Shown: positions 1 through 8,116 of the stretch, piece by piece
How the letters are laid out: the number at the start of each line of letters is the position of its first letter
Position numbering within the stretch: position 1 is the stretch's first letter
Assembly: GCA_027039165.1 (NCBI GenBank)
Contig: JALWEZ010000052.1
Coordinates: 1 to 16,269 of the forward strand
Length of the DNA stretch: 16,269 nucleotides
Reading direction: 5' to 3'
Source of the DNA: Candidatus Moraniibacteriota bacterium
Lineage (GTDB): Bacteria; Patescibacteriota; Minisyncoccia; Moranbacterales; GCA-2747515
Notes under the pieces: model-generated
Told to the model about the DNA's origin: nothing
Seen by the model: only the letters and a program-made list of their open reading frames with translations
The model's database searches: none
Made by a program: the position numbers and the translations under genes

Positions 1-4
1 ATGT

Positions 5-12
5 ATTATACC
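5..12 (-). promoter_or_regulatory. possible -10 box of a gene beyond the left edge
   Basis: Read on the minus strand, this stretch gives GGTATAAT, the same eight bases found at the two better promoters in this window (7163..7171 and 9692..9700). It lies after the znuB stop and points out of the window, so it could serve the next gene. There is no convincing -35 hexamer at 16-18 bases and no TG at the extended position, so support is weak. Confidence 0.25.
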
Positions 13-54
13 TGCTATGAATATAGATAAACTAAGTCTAATGTAAAATATCTT

Positions 55-861
55 TTATTTATGAAATGCCGTTTTTTTAACAAAAACTGACAAAATAAAC
101 ACAAAAATAAGCGTTAAAATTATGACGCTACTTGGTGGCACATCGATAAATAATGCCAAAAAAAGTCCTAAATGCACTGTTATGAGACCTACAATAACTG
201 AAAGTATAGTAAGCACTTTAAAAGATTGTGCAAAATTACGTGCAATAAGCGTTGGTATAACTAGTAGTGCGCCAATAAGAAGTCCTCCCACAGTTTTTAG
301 ACCTACTAATACAGTAAATGCCAAAAGAATAAAAAACAAAAGTTGCATGTATTGTGGTCGCTTTGAGTATGGACTGCGATAAACAGGTGATTGCACAACG
401 CTCAAAAGTGGATACCAAAAATAAATTACTATAATTAACACAATGATTGTTAGTAAAGTCATAAGCCACAATTCTCCTTGAGTTACTGTCAAAATACTAC
501 CAAAAAGATATGTGTCAAAAGATATTGTTTGATTACGAGCTATATGTATAAGAGCGAGTGCAAGAGCTAGTCCACCACTTAAAAATACCATAGAAAGTGC
601 GTCTGTTGCATATTTTTCTCCTGTAACAACCCACCACAAAACAATAGCGCTTATTAGTAGTACAAAAAACGCACCAGAAAGTGGAAAAAAGTTAAATACA
701 GCAGCAAGTCCGATCCCTGCTAATGAAATGTGTGCAAACATGTCAGATGCTACTGATTGTCTACTTGAAACAACCATTGGACCCAATAATCCTGTAAGAA
801 TTGCTATGCTTGTACCTGCCAAAAATGCATACTTCACAAATGTTAACGTAAATATTTCCAT
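55..861 (-). CDS. znuB: zinc ABC transporter permease, ZnuB/MntB (ABC-3) family
   Basis: This is the membrane channel subunit of a metal-uptake ABC transporter. At 268 residues it has normal family length and consists of about eight hydrophobic segments. ABC-3 family landmarks are visible: the RQSVASDMFAH loop (about 34-44) that contacts the ATPase, LFGSILTV (119-126), GALLVIPTLIAR (197-208) and DVPPSS (240-245). The family moves Zn, Mn or Fe; zinc is inferred from the His-type ligands in the neighbouring binding protein and from the Fur-family regulator at the head of the operon. It starts 3 nt after the znuC stop and is last in the zur-znuA-znuC-znuB operon. No Shine-Dalgarno sequence is visible, so translation is probably coupled to znuC. 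No terminator hairpin is seen in the 54 nt downstream. Confidence 0.93.
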   Translation of the reverse strand: MEIFTLTFVKYAFLAGTSIAILTGLLGPMVVSSRQSVASDMFAHISLAGIGLAAVFNFFPLSGAFFVLLISAIVLWWVVTGEKYATDALSMVFLSGGLALALALIHIARNQTISFDTYLFGSILTVTQGELWLMTLLTIIVLIIVIYFWYPLLSVVQSPVYRSPYSKRPQYMQLLFFILLAFTVLVGLKTVGGLLIGALLVIPTLIARNFAQSFKVLTILSVIVGLITVHLGLFLALFIDVPPSSVIILTLIFVFILSVFVKKTAFHK

Positions 862-864
862 AAT

Positions 865-1569
865 TTATATTTTACAAATATTTTTTATTTTTTTAGTATC
901 TATTTTGAAATCTTTTTTTGCATATTTTTTTATTGCTAATTCATCAAGGCAAAACACTGAGTCAGATATGTCCACAATGCTATCTATATCATGAGATATC
1001 ATCATCATAGTTATATTGTGTGTTTGATTTAAATGCCTAAGTAGTGCATACAATTCATTTCGTGACATATAATCAACAGAAGCAAGAGGTTCATCTAATA
1101 ATATAAAATTAGGATTATTTAGTAGTGCCCGAGCAATAAACACTCGTTGTCTTTCTCCACCAGAAAGAGAATATACGTTTTGCTCCAAATAACGCTCATC
1201 AAGTCCAACGTGTTGTAAGGTTTTTACAATTTTATTTATATTTATTCTTTCTTTTGATCCATAATATGAATTTGCTGTACTACGTATAAATTCATACACA
1301 GATAAAGGTAATGCATACTTACTTGAATTACTAAATTGTGGCACATATGCAATACGAACATCATCACTAAACACAACTTCTCCTTTGTAATCCAAATCAA
1401 AACCAAGTATAATTTTTGCAAGCGTGCTTTTACCAGAACCATTTGGACCTATAATCCCAACAATATCTCCAGTAAAAACTGAAAACGAAACATCCTTCAA
1501 AATAATATTTTTACCATATGATTTGGATATATTATTTACTTTTAAAGCAACATTATTATTTACATCCAT
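865..1569 (-). CDS. znuC: zinc ABC transporter ATP-binding protein, ZnuC family
   Basis: This cytoplasmic ATPase powers metal uptake through the ZnuB-like permease. It has 234 residues and a complete set of ABC motifs: Walker A GPNGSGKST (41-49), Q-loop glutamine 78 in YVPQF, signature LSGGERQR (135-142), Walker B FILLDEP (155-161) with catalytic Glu160, D-loop at SVD (164-166), and switch histidine 193 in MMISHD. The first 14 nt overlap the end of znuA, and its stop lies 3 nt before znuB. This tight packing suggests translational coupling and equal expression of subunits. A purine run (GAGAG) lies about 20 nt upstream, too far for a normal ribosome site. It is intact and shows no odd features. 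Confidence 0.95.
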   Translation of the reverse strand: MDVNNNVALKVNNISKSYGKNIILKDVSFSVFTGDIVGIIGPNGSGKSTLAKIILGFDLDYKGEVVFSDDVRIAYVPQFSNSSKYALPLSVYEFIRSTANSYYGSKERININKIVKTLQHVGLDERYLEQNVYSLSGGERQRVFIARALLNNPNFILLDEPLASVDYMSRNELYALLRHLNQTHNITMMMISHDIDSIVDISDSVFCLDELAIKKYAKKDFKIDTKKIKNICKI

Positions 1570-2509
1570 ATGCTTTTTTAAAACTCTCTAAATTAAAATA
1601 CATTCCATCAATATAATCACCACCATTTTGTATAACACCTGTAGCAAGAGTATTAATAGGCACTAATACTAATCCAGTTTCCTTAGCAATAGTCTCTGCA
1701 TATTCCTTCACACTATTTTCTTCAGTAAGAATTGCAATTACACCCTCTTTTGCTTCATTTTTTAATTGTGCAAGTAGTTTTGCAGACGGCTTATCCAATG
1801 TGGATATCCCAGCAATAGGATGCATTTTAAGTCCATATCGTCTTCCAATATACCCAAAAGCATTGTGCGATACCAACGCCTCATTAACAGAACATTTTTT
1901 ATTAGCAAGCGCATTCTTATAATCTTTATCAATTTTATCAAGTTTATCTGCAAGTATTTGTGCATTTTTTTGATAAATTTCTTTGTTTTGTGGATTTATT
2001 TTTTCAAATTCCTTAGCGATTTGCAAAACAGTTTCTTTAGCTAATACAGGACTAAGCCATGTATGAGGATCATGTGAACCATGCTGATGACTTTCTTTAT
2101 CTGATTCATACTCATGTGCATACTCATCAAGTTTAAATAATTTCAAATGTTTAGCTACAACAAAAACTAAAGCATCCTCCTTTTCTAATTGACGCTCCAA
2201 ATCCTCTCCCCAAGATTCAAGACCAGCTCCTTGTAATAATACAATGCTTGCTTTATGCATAGTTACTACATCTTTTGTTGAAGGTTTGAATTCATGTGGA
2301 TCATTACCACGTCCAATGTTTATTACTTCCATTTTGTCGCCTGCAATTTGAGACGCAAAATAATAAAGCGGGTAAAACGACGCAACAACAACTGGTTTTT
2401 TAGATTGAGAAATTGACGATTTATCCTTTTTACCTACAAAATAAACCACAGCAAAAATCAAAACAACGGTAATAATTACTATAACACTAATTGACGCTAT
2501 TTTTTTCAT
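1556..2509 (-). CDS. znuA: zinc-binding protein of the ABC transporter, ZnuA family (cluster A-I)
   Basis: This extracytoplasmic protein captures metal and delivers it to ZnuB. From the chosen ATG it has 317 residues. A lysine pair and a long hydrophobic segment (about 3-25) have no lipobox cysteine, so it is probably tethered by an uncleaved helix. Family metal ligands are present: His72 in DPHEFKPS, His149 in HDPHTWLSP and His215 in VSHNAFGYIGRRYGLK. The third histidine favours zinc over manganese, whose binders usually have Glu there. A short His/acidic loop (about 130-149, ending EHQHG-like) precedes the second ligand, as in zinc-specific members. Two cysteines (206 and 316) could form a disulfide. 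An in-frame ATG at 2539 would overlap the regulator gene by 16 nt and put charged residues before the signal anchor, so the 2509 start (14 nt after the regulator stop) is preferred. Confidence 0.92.
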   Translation of the reverse strand: MKKIASISVIVIITVVLIFAVVYFVGKKDKSSISQSKKPVVVASFYPLYYFASQIAGDKMEVINIGRGNDPHEFKPSTKDVVTMHKASIVLLQGAGLESWGEDLERQLEKEDALVFVVAKHLKLFKLDEYAHEYESDKESHQHGSHDPHTWLSPVLAKETVLQIAKEFEKINPQNKEIYQKNAQILADKLDKIDKDYKNALANKKCSVNEALVSHNAFGYIGRRYGLKMHPIAGISTLDKPSAKLLAQLKNEAKEGVIAILTEENSVKEYAETIAKETGLVLVPINTLATGVIQNGGDYIDGMYFNLESFKKAYGCK

Positions 2510-2523
2510 GATATTTTTATTAA

Positions 2524-2883
2524 TTAATTTTTGACACACTCTTTACACATTCCATGAACTACAATTCCACCCTCTTGCATGACTACACCGCTTGGTAGAG
2601 CGTTTTTTATGAGATTACTAGAGAGCTGTATTTTATCAACACTGTGACAACTATCGCACACAAAATGATCATGCACATTCTCTACATATTCATAAGCTAC
2701 TACATTTGGATAAGTGTATACCTTACGTAAAACACCATCTGTGACAAAACGCTCTATATTGCGGTAAACTGTAGATACTTCCATATCGGGTAATAACTTA
2801 CATATTTCTTGTTTAGTCAAAATATGCTTACTTTCAAAAATATCTAGTATACGTTTCTTATTTTTCGTATTTCTCCTTTTCAT
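2524..2883 (-). CDS. zur: Fur-family metal regulator, probable zinc uptake repressor Zur
   Basis: This is a metal-dependent transcription repressor that probably senses zinc and controls the transporter genes behind it. It has 119 residues, slightly shorter than typical Fur proteins (about 130-150). The N-terminal winged helix includes the recognition segment VSTVYRNIERF (36-46). The dimerisation half has the HDHFVCDSC motif (71-79) and a second pair, Cys113 and Cys116 (MCKEC), giving the structural zinc site formed by two CxxC pairs. Fur, Zur and PerR share this layout; the Zur assignment rests on its position as first gene of the zur-znuA-znuC-znuB operon. The start is the only good ATG and has no Shine-Dalgarno sequence. 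A predicted promoter places the transcription start at the ATG itself. The dyad at 2912..2930 is a likely operator for autoregulation. Confidence 0.9.
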   Translation of the reverse strand: MKRRNTKNKKRILDIFESKHILTKQEICKLLPDMEVSTVYRNIERFVTDGVLRKVYTYPNVVAYEYVENVHDHFVCDSCHSVDKIQLSSNLIKNALPSGVVMQEGGIVVHGMCKECVKN

Positions 2884-2889
2884 GTTTTT

Positions 2890-2919
2890 ATAATAACATT
2901 ATTTCAAACCAAATGCAAA
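2890..2919 (-). promoter_or_regulatory. predicted promoter of the zur-znu operon
   Basis: On the minus strand, a -35-like TTTGCA (2919..2914) and a -10-like TATTAT (2895..2890) are separated by 18 nt. Transcription would begin near 2882-2884, at or next to the zur start codon. This suggests a leaderless mRNA and agrees with the absence of a Shine-Dalgarno sequence. Both boxes differ from consensus, so the call is tentative. Confidence 0.5.
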
Positions 2920-2930
2920 CTATTAGCATT
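2912..2930 (-). promoter_or_regulatory. candidate Zur operator (19-bp dyad)
   Basis: AATGCAAACTATTAGCATT is an interrupted palindrome: seven of nine base pairs match around a central T, including perfect AATGC/GCATT ends. The length fits the 15-19-bp dyads bound by Fur-family dimers. It overlaps the predicted -35 box of the zur-znu operon, where a repressor would block polymerase. It is the best dyad in the region, but it does not match a Zur consensus that I can name with confidence. Confidence 0.5.
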
Positions 2931-2949
2931 AATACTCTGTTTTAAACAC

Positions 2950-2979
2950 AAAAAAGAGAAGGTATTTTTCATCCTTCTC
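2950..2979 (-). terminator. rho-independent terminator of the large surface-protein gene
   Basis: On the minus strand, GAGAAGG (2979..2973) pairs with CCTTCTC (2962..2956) around a 10-nt loop, followed directly by six T residues (2955..2950). It lies 27 nt after the stop of the 1374-residue surface protein and upstream of the zur operator, so it separates the two transcription units. Confidence 0.85.
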
Positions 2980-3006
2980 AAAAAACATCAAAATATTATT
3001 AAAAAC

Positions 3007-6000
3007 TTAAACAATATTTTTTCTTAGTCTCAATCTAATTACTAATATTGACACCAATATTCCTACTAACCACAACAAATTATTATCTCCAGTTTTTGCT
3101 AACGTAATTTCTTTATTTGAATATCCGAAATCTGCTTTCGTATATTTCTCACCGTCTTCTAGAGTAATTTGCTCTCTATCATTAAAATTATTTCCTGGAT
3201 CATAAGTTTGAACATATCCTTTTATATCTTTTTGACTTATTTCTACCAAAAACTTTCCTGCTGGCAAATTTTTGAACATGTAATGACCATTATCACTTGT
3301 ATCTTGTTTCCAACCCTGATCGTCATTTGTATCAAATTCACCATCTAGTCCAGCCCAAGTTAAATGAACAGTTATATCTTCCAAGCCATCTTCGTCATCA
3401 TCCCATTGTCCATTTCCATTTTTATCCAACCAAATATCATTTCCTATAGAACCTGTTCCTTCGTTTTTGTTTCCAACTTCTCTCCAATCCCTATCGCCTT
3501 TTTTGTCTTTATCTGGAAAACTATTTGGATCCTGACTGTTTGTTGGGTTAAATCTAGATTTATCATTATCATATGCATCATCTAATCCATCACTATCAGA
3601 ATCTACCCCACTAATGACAATATCAGCCACTCCATCATTATTTATATCCCAAGCTTCTACATTATCATTAACGCCATCGTTATCACTATCTATATCAATA
3701 TAATCTGGATTATCTACACCATCTGTGTTTGTGGGAATAATCGCTTTTCCAGTTCCTTCTCCTATACCATTTTTTCTCTCATCATCCTGATCGTATGCAT
3801 CATCTAATCCATCATTATCCGAATCCAAGCCCTTTGGCTTTATATATCCCTGAGTAGTTTGTGCTTCTATGTTATCAACTACACCATCATTATCTGAATC
3901 TATATCATAAACATTTGGAAAAGCATCTTTATCCGAATTAGGAAGAGGTAGTGGCGATCCGCCTAAGCTAGAATCTAAATTATCACTTAATCCATCTTCA
4001 TTGTCATCAATCATACTAGTCGGTTCACCTGAATTGGGATAGTCTATATGACCATCATGATCATTGTCAGTCCCTCCTGCTTCTATTATGTCAGCAATAC
4101 CATCGTTATCACTATCCAAATCTAAATTATTTGGAATACCATCACCATCTAAATCTTTACTTCCCTCTACTGAATCCACAATACCATCGTTATCATCATC
4201 TATATCTACTGAATTAGCTATACCATCACCATCAGTATCTAATTCAACATTTATATCCAATTTAGCTGTAGAAATTCCATCATACCCATCACTTATAGTA
4301 TAAGTAACTTGATGAACTGAACCACTATAATTTGAAGCTGGGACAAATGTATAACTACCATCAGCATTTATTGTTAAATCTCCTTCAGTTAGATGCAATG
4401 TTTCTCCTGCGTTTTTTGTAGTTGTACCGTCTGTAAAAGTAGTAACTATTAAGGTATCTCTATCTGCATCAGTGTCATTATTTAGCACTCCATTTGTTAC
4501 ATCTACTGTTAGTGTAACATCCTCTGTAGTTGAATTTATATCATTATTTGCAACTGGTAAATTATTAGGACCTTGTCTCCAATCCCTATCTCCATTAGGA
4601 TGATCTAAATCTGGAAAACTATTTGGTGTTTGTCCGTTAGTTGGATTAATTTGTGTGTCATTAATATCATAAGAATCATCTAATCCATCATTGTCAGTGT
4701 CTGTACCAATAGCAACAATATTTGCTGTACCATCATTATCTGTATCCCAACCTTCAAGTGCATCGCTGTCTCCATCATTATCTGAATCTGAATCTAAATA
4801 ATCTGGATTGTCAGTTCCGTCTGTGTTTGTAGGAATTATTGCACTACCTCCATTATCTGGGTCATATGCATCATCTATACCATCACTGTCTGTATCTGAA
4901 CCACTTGGGGCTGTATAGTTAGCACTAGCCTGAGCTTCAATATTGTCAACAATTCCATCATTATCCGCATCTATATCGAGTACATCATTTATACCATCAC
5001 CGTCTGAGTCTGGATTTTGAAGAGCAGTTCCTCCATTATCTGTGTCTACTATATCACTTAGACCGTCATTGTCTGAGTCTGTAATAACACCAGCACCTAT
5101 CACACCGTCACCATCTGGGTCGCTACCTCCTGCTTCTACTACATCAGTAATACCATCATTGTCACTGTCTAAATCTAAATAATCAGCAATACTATCATTA
5201 TCTGCGTCAGTAGGTGCACAAACCCCGAAATTAAAATCGTCATAAAAAACTTCAGTTGTATCATTAGATGCTCCATAAAAGTAAACTCTTAACTTATAAG
5301 TTGTATTTGATGATAACCTCGAACTGGGTGTTGTATTATGAAAATGAGTATTGGAGCCACCAGGACCTGCTCCGATAATATTCATATTTGAATCATTTAC
5401 CAAAACCTCGTAAGTTGCAAAATTATCATTTGATAATAAAACTGCTAATTTATAATGATGATTCCCATAAACATTACTGTCATAAGTTTGAATTCTAGTA
5501 ATTCTTGCTAATGAACTTAATGTAGGCACTGTAGTAAACTCATATTCAGCGTAATCATTGTTAGTGATTGCTGTTGCTAAATCAGGACTACCAATACCTA
5601 TTAATTTCCAACTTGTACCATTTAAAGTTTGAGTCAAACCAGATCCAAAAGTAAAATCAGGTGGTATACTTGCTATAATACTTGTATCATAACCAGTTTG
5701 ACTGTAATTAGCAGGAGGTCCAGATGTCCAACCATTTTGACTATAATGTGTAGCTCCTACATTAGCATTCCATCCAGCAGCTAATTCTCCTGAATTACAA
5801 TTACCCTCATCTGTGTCAAGTATGCCATCATTATCATCGTCTAAATCCGCAATATCAGCAATACCATCATTATCCGTATCAGTTGAACTTACAGAACGAT
5901 AATCACTATCTCTAGGATCATTATCTGTAGAATTTTCTAAATCATTGATAGGATTATTAACAGTACCATTAACGTCACTATAATCATCAGCGGTATCAAT

Positions 6001-7131
6001 TGCATTAGCTAAACCATTTGCACCTACAGAATCTGTAGTTTTACCACTAGCATCTGCATTCAAACCTCCTCCAGATTCCACAATATCAAAAGTTCCATCG
6101 TTATCACTATCTAAATCTAAATAATCTGGATTATCGGTATTATCCGTATTAACAGGATTTAAGGCTGTACCACCATTATCTGTGTCATAAGCATCATCCA
6201 ATCCATCATTATCCGTATCTGAACCAGTTGGTGCTATATAACCAACTGTAGCTTGAGCTTCCACATTATCTGGAATTCCATCGTTATCACTATCTAAATC
6301 TTTACTGTTTGGAATACCATCACCATCTAAATCATTAGCAAGAGTTGCTTCCACAATTAATTGTAAATTATCAAGACTATTGCCATTTGGATTTCCAGTG
6401 CTATCAATTTGCACCACATTATAAACCACCTGTGATACAACTCCATCAACTTTTACAGAACCAGATAATTCACCTGTAGAACAACTATAGGAACTACCCG
6501 AAACACTTCCAGTAATATCATCAACAAAAGTCTGTGTATTAGTATTTACAACAAAATGAGTTTTACCTGACAATAACACTTCTTCTAAACCTCCTTGTAA
6601 GTTCCACTGCGAAGAATCTCTATTGCCACCATTTTGTCCAGCAAAACGCCCATAATGCAAAACTGGATCAATTACCTTTACAGCATTGCCCGTGTTTAAA
6701 TCATAAAAATCAATAGTTAAATTTGCATTATTGAGATTGTTTGCCCCTGCAGCCGATAATCTTAATGCTGTATGACCTGGAATTGTCTCAGTAGAAGTAT
6801 AATTTGTACAAGTGTTATCCATTGCAATATCTCCAACATAACCAGAACCCCAAAAATCATTATATTGGTTTTGAAGTGTTATTCTTACTCCAACTGTACC
6901 AGTTTGAGATTCCCACACTCCAGAACCTGGAGTAGTCTCTGTCCAAGAACCAGTCAAAACAGAACCTGTGTAAGAATCTTCAACTGTATCTAATATTCCA
7001 TCATTGTCATCATCTAAATCTACGACATCAGCGATACCATCACCATCTGTGTCCGTCAAAGCAAACACATTAAGCACATTGAAGTTGAATAATAAAAAAA
7101 TACCGACAAATACACTTAAAACTTTTTTCAT
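3007..7131 (-). CDS. very large LAKTG-anchored surface protein with thrombospondin type-3 (Ca-binding) repeats, cadherin-like and SdrD-B-like domains
   Basis: This 1374-residue, strongly acidic exported protein is probably displayed on the cell surface as an adhesin or stalk. Order: signal peptide (1-25); type-3 repeats of the DxDxDGxxD kind from 27 on; a beta-rich domain (about 51-265, Cys108 and Cys217); repeats (268-440); a second beta-rich domain (about 441-640, Cys445 and Cys638); repeats (641-853); a cadherin-like/tandem-95-type domain (about 855-963); repeats (964-1217); an SdrD-B/Cna-B-like domain starting GSIGNDIWLD (about 1227-1337); then LAKTG (1344-1348), a hydrophobic helix and a tail ending RLRLRKN. 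The last part is a classical sortase signal in the LAxTG form. Known type-3 repeats bind calcium; adhesion is inferred. It has its own promoter and terminator. No sortase gene is in the window. Confidence 0.88.
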   Translation of the reverse strand: MKKVLSVFVGIFLLFNFNVLNVFALTDTDGDGIADVVDLDDDNDGILDTVEDSYTGSVLTGSWTETTPGSGVWESQTGTVGVRITLQNQYNDFWGSGYVGDIAMDNTCTNYTSTETIPGHTALRLSAAGANNLNNANLTIDFYDLNTGNAVKVIDPVLHYGRFAGQNGGNRDSSQWNLQGGLEEVLLSGKTHFVVNTNTQTFVDDITGSVSGSSYSCSTGELSGSVKVDGVVSQVVYNVVQIDSTGNPNGNSLDNLQLIVEATLANDLDGDGIPNSKDLDSDNDGIPDNVEAQATVGYIAPTGSDTDNDGLDDAYDTDNGGTALNPVNTDNTDNPDYLDLDSDNDGTFDIVESGGGLNADASGKTTDSVGANGLANAIDTADDYSDVNGTVNNPINDLENSTDNDPRDSDYRSVSSTDTDNDGIADIADLDDDNDGILDTDEGNCNSGELAAGWNANVGATHYSQNGWTSGPPANYSQTGYDTSIIASIPPDFTFGSGLTQTLNGTSWKLIGIGSPDLATAITNNDYAEYEFTTVPTLSSLARITRIQTYDSNVYGNHHYKLAVLLSNDNFATYEVLVNDSNMNIIGAGPGGSNTHFHNTTPSSRLSSNTTYKLRVYFYGASNDTTEVFYDDFNFGVCAPTDADNDSIADYLDLDSDNDGITDVVEAGGSDPDGDGVIGAGVITDSDNDGLSDIVDTDNGGTALQNPDSDGDGINDVLDIDADNDGIVDNIEAQASANYTAPSGSDTDSDGIDDAYDPDNGGSAIIPTNTDGTDNPDYLDSDSDNDGDSDALEGWDTDNDGTANIVAIGTDTDNDGLDDSYDINDTQINPTNGQTPNSFPDLDHPNGDRDWRQGPNNLPVANNDINSTTEDVTLTVDVTNGVLNNDTDADRDTLIVTTFTDGTTTKNAGETLHLTEGDLTINADGSYTFVPASNYSGSVHQVTYTISDGYDGISTAKLDINVELDTDGDGIANSVDIDDDNDGIVDSVEGSKDLDGDGIPNNLDLDSDNDGIADIIEAGGTDNDHDGHIDYPNSGEPTSMIDDNEDGLSDNLDSSLGGSPLPLPNSDKDAFPNVYDIDSDNDGVVDNIEAQTTQGYIKPKGLDSDNDGLDDAYDQDDERKNGIGEGTGKAIIPTNTDGVDNPDYIDIDSDNDGVNDNVEAWDINNDGVADIVISGVDSDSDGLDDAYDNDKSRFNPTNSQDPNSFPDKDKKGDRDWREVGNKNEGTGSIGNDIWLDKNGNGQWDDDEDGLEDITVHLTWAGLDGEFDTNDDQGWKQDTSDNGHYMFKNLPAGKFLVEISQKDIKGYVQTYDPGNNFNDREQITLEDGEKYTKADFGYSNKEITLAKTGDNNLLWLVGILVSILVIRLRLRKNIV

Positions 7132-7162
7132 ATTTTTATTTTATTTAAATCTAATTAATTTA

Positions 7163-7171
7163 ATTATACCA
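7163..7171 (-). promoter_or_regulatory. extended -10 promoter of the large surface-protein gene
   Basis: The minus strand reads TGGTATAAT, a perfect -10 hexamer with the TGn extension that can replace a -35 box. The -35 position (about 7186-7191) is poor. The predicted transcription start near 7156 leaves a leader of about 24 nt without a Shine-Dalgarno sequence. The -10 sits in a 7+7 bp dyad (AATTATA-TGG-TATAATT), which could be an operator or a chance result of AT richness. Confidence 0.6.
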
Positions 7172-7177
7172 TATAAT

Positions 7178-8110
7178 TTATTTTTTTACTTTCGGTAATT
7201 CCAATGTAAAACAAGAACCTTTTTCAATACCATCTGATTTTACAATTATTCTACCATTATGTGCTTCTACTATATTTTTTCCGACAAACAATCCAAGTCC
7301 AGTCCCTTCCATATAAAGACGAGCAGAGTTTTTTCCTCTTGAGAATTTTGTAAATAAATGTTCTTGATTCTTTTTTGAAATTCCTATACCTGAATCTTTT
7401 ATAATAATTTTTATATTTTCTTCATCACATTCTACATTCACATGTACAAAACCCTTCTCAGTATACTTTATAGCATTATCAATTAAATTTGAAATCACTT
7501 CTCTAATCTTTAATGGATCTACAAACACCATTATTTCTTTGTTTGGCATTTTCATTTTAAATTCTATATTTTTTTTCTGTGCCATTAATTTAAATGTATC
7601 ATCTAAACTCGCCATTATATCAAAAACATTAATTTTTTTAAAGTTATATTTCATTTTACCCGACTCTATTCTTGAAATATTCAACAAGTCTTCTACTAAC
7701 TGAATTAAACGCTCATTTGCCGTATAAACCTTACCAAGAGCATTTTTTACACTATCAGATATTTCTCCATAAGTACCTTCCAAAATTAAAGAAGTGTATC
7801 CTTTTGTTGCAGTTAATGGAGTTCTTAATTGATGAGAGGCTATAGAAATAAATTCTGATTTAGCATTATCTAATCTTTGTAATTCCTTATTTGCGCGCTC
7901 AACTTTTTTTCTAAGTGCTTTAATTTCATTTTTGTATTCCAATTCTTCATAAAAATTTTTTATAACATACAAACCTAAAGCTATTGCAATTAGCAATAAA
8001 ACAGCTCTTAGAATTATATCAACAGAGTAATCTGACCAAAAAAGTTCCAAAAAAAGCACTGTAAACAATAATAATATTAATACACTTTCTACAATTATTT
8101 TTTTATTCAT
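7178..8110 (-). CDS. membrane-bound sensor histidine kinase (HisKA-HATPase_c), no adjacent response regulator
   Basis: This is a signal-transducing autokinase at the cytoplasmic membrane, with 310 residues. Two hydrophobic segments (about 5-24 and 32-50) are separated by only a few residues, so there is no extracellular sensor domain. A short coiled-coil linker (53-82) leads to the HisKA domain with phospho-acceptor His93 in SHQLRTPLT. The catalytic domain has the N-box REVISNLIDNAIKYT (203-217), G1 box DSGIGIS (239-245), F-box LFTKFSRG (252-259) and G2 box GTGLGLF (269-275). All catalytic motifs are intact. It begins 6 nt after the stop of the Lys/Glu-rich protein gene, so the two are almost certainly co-transcribed. 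The stimulus is unknown; short-loop kinases of this kind often sense the membrane or a partner protein. Confidence 0.93.
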   Translation of the reverse strand: MNKKIIVESVLILLLFTVLFLELFWSDYSVDIILRAVLLLIAIALGLYVIKNFYEELEYKNEIKALRKKVERANKELQRLDNAKSEFISIASHQLRTPLTATKGYTSLILEGTYGEISDSVKNALGKVYTANERLIQLVEDLLNISRIESGKMKYNFKKINVFDIMASLDDTFKLMAQKKNIEFKMKMPNKEIMVFVDPLKIREVISNLIDNAIKYTEKGFVHVNVECDEENIKIIIKDSGIGISKKNQEHLFTKFSRGKNSARLYMEGTGLGLFVGKNIVEAHNGRIIVKSDGIEKGSCFTLELPKVKK

Positions 8111-8116
8111 ATATTT

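Noticed and set aside
2510..2539. Longer ZnuA start at 2539
   Set aside because: It overlaps the zur gene and adds ten polar residues before the signal anchor; the ATG at 2509 gives a normal N-terminus.
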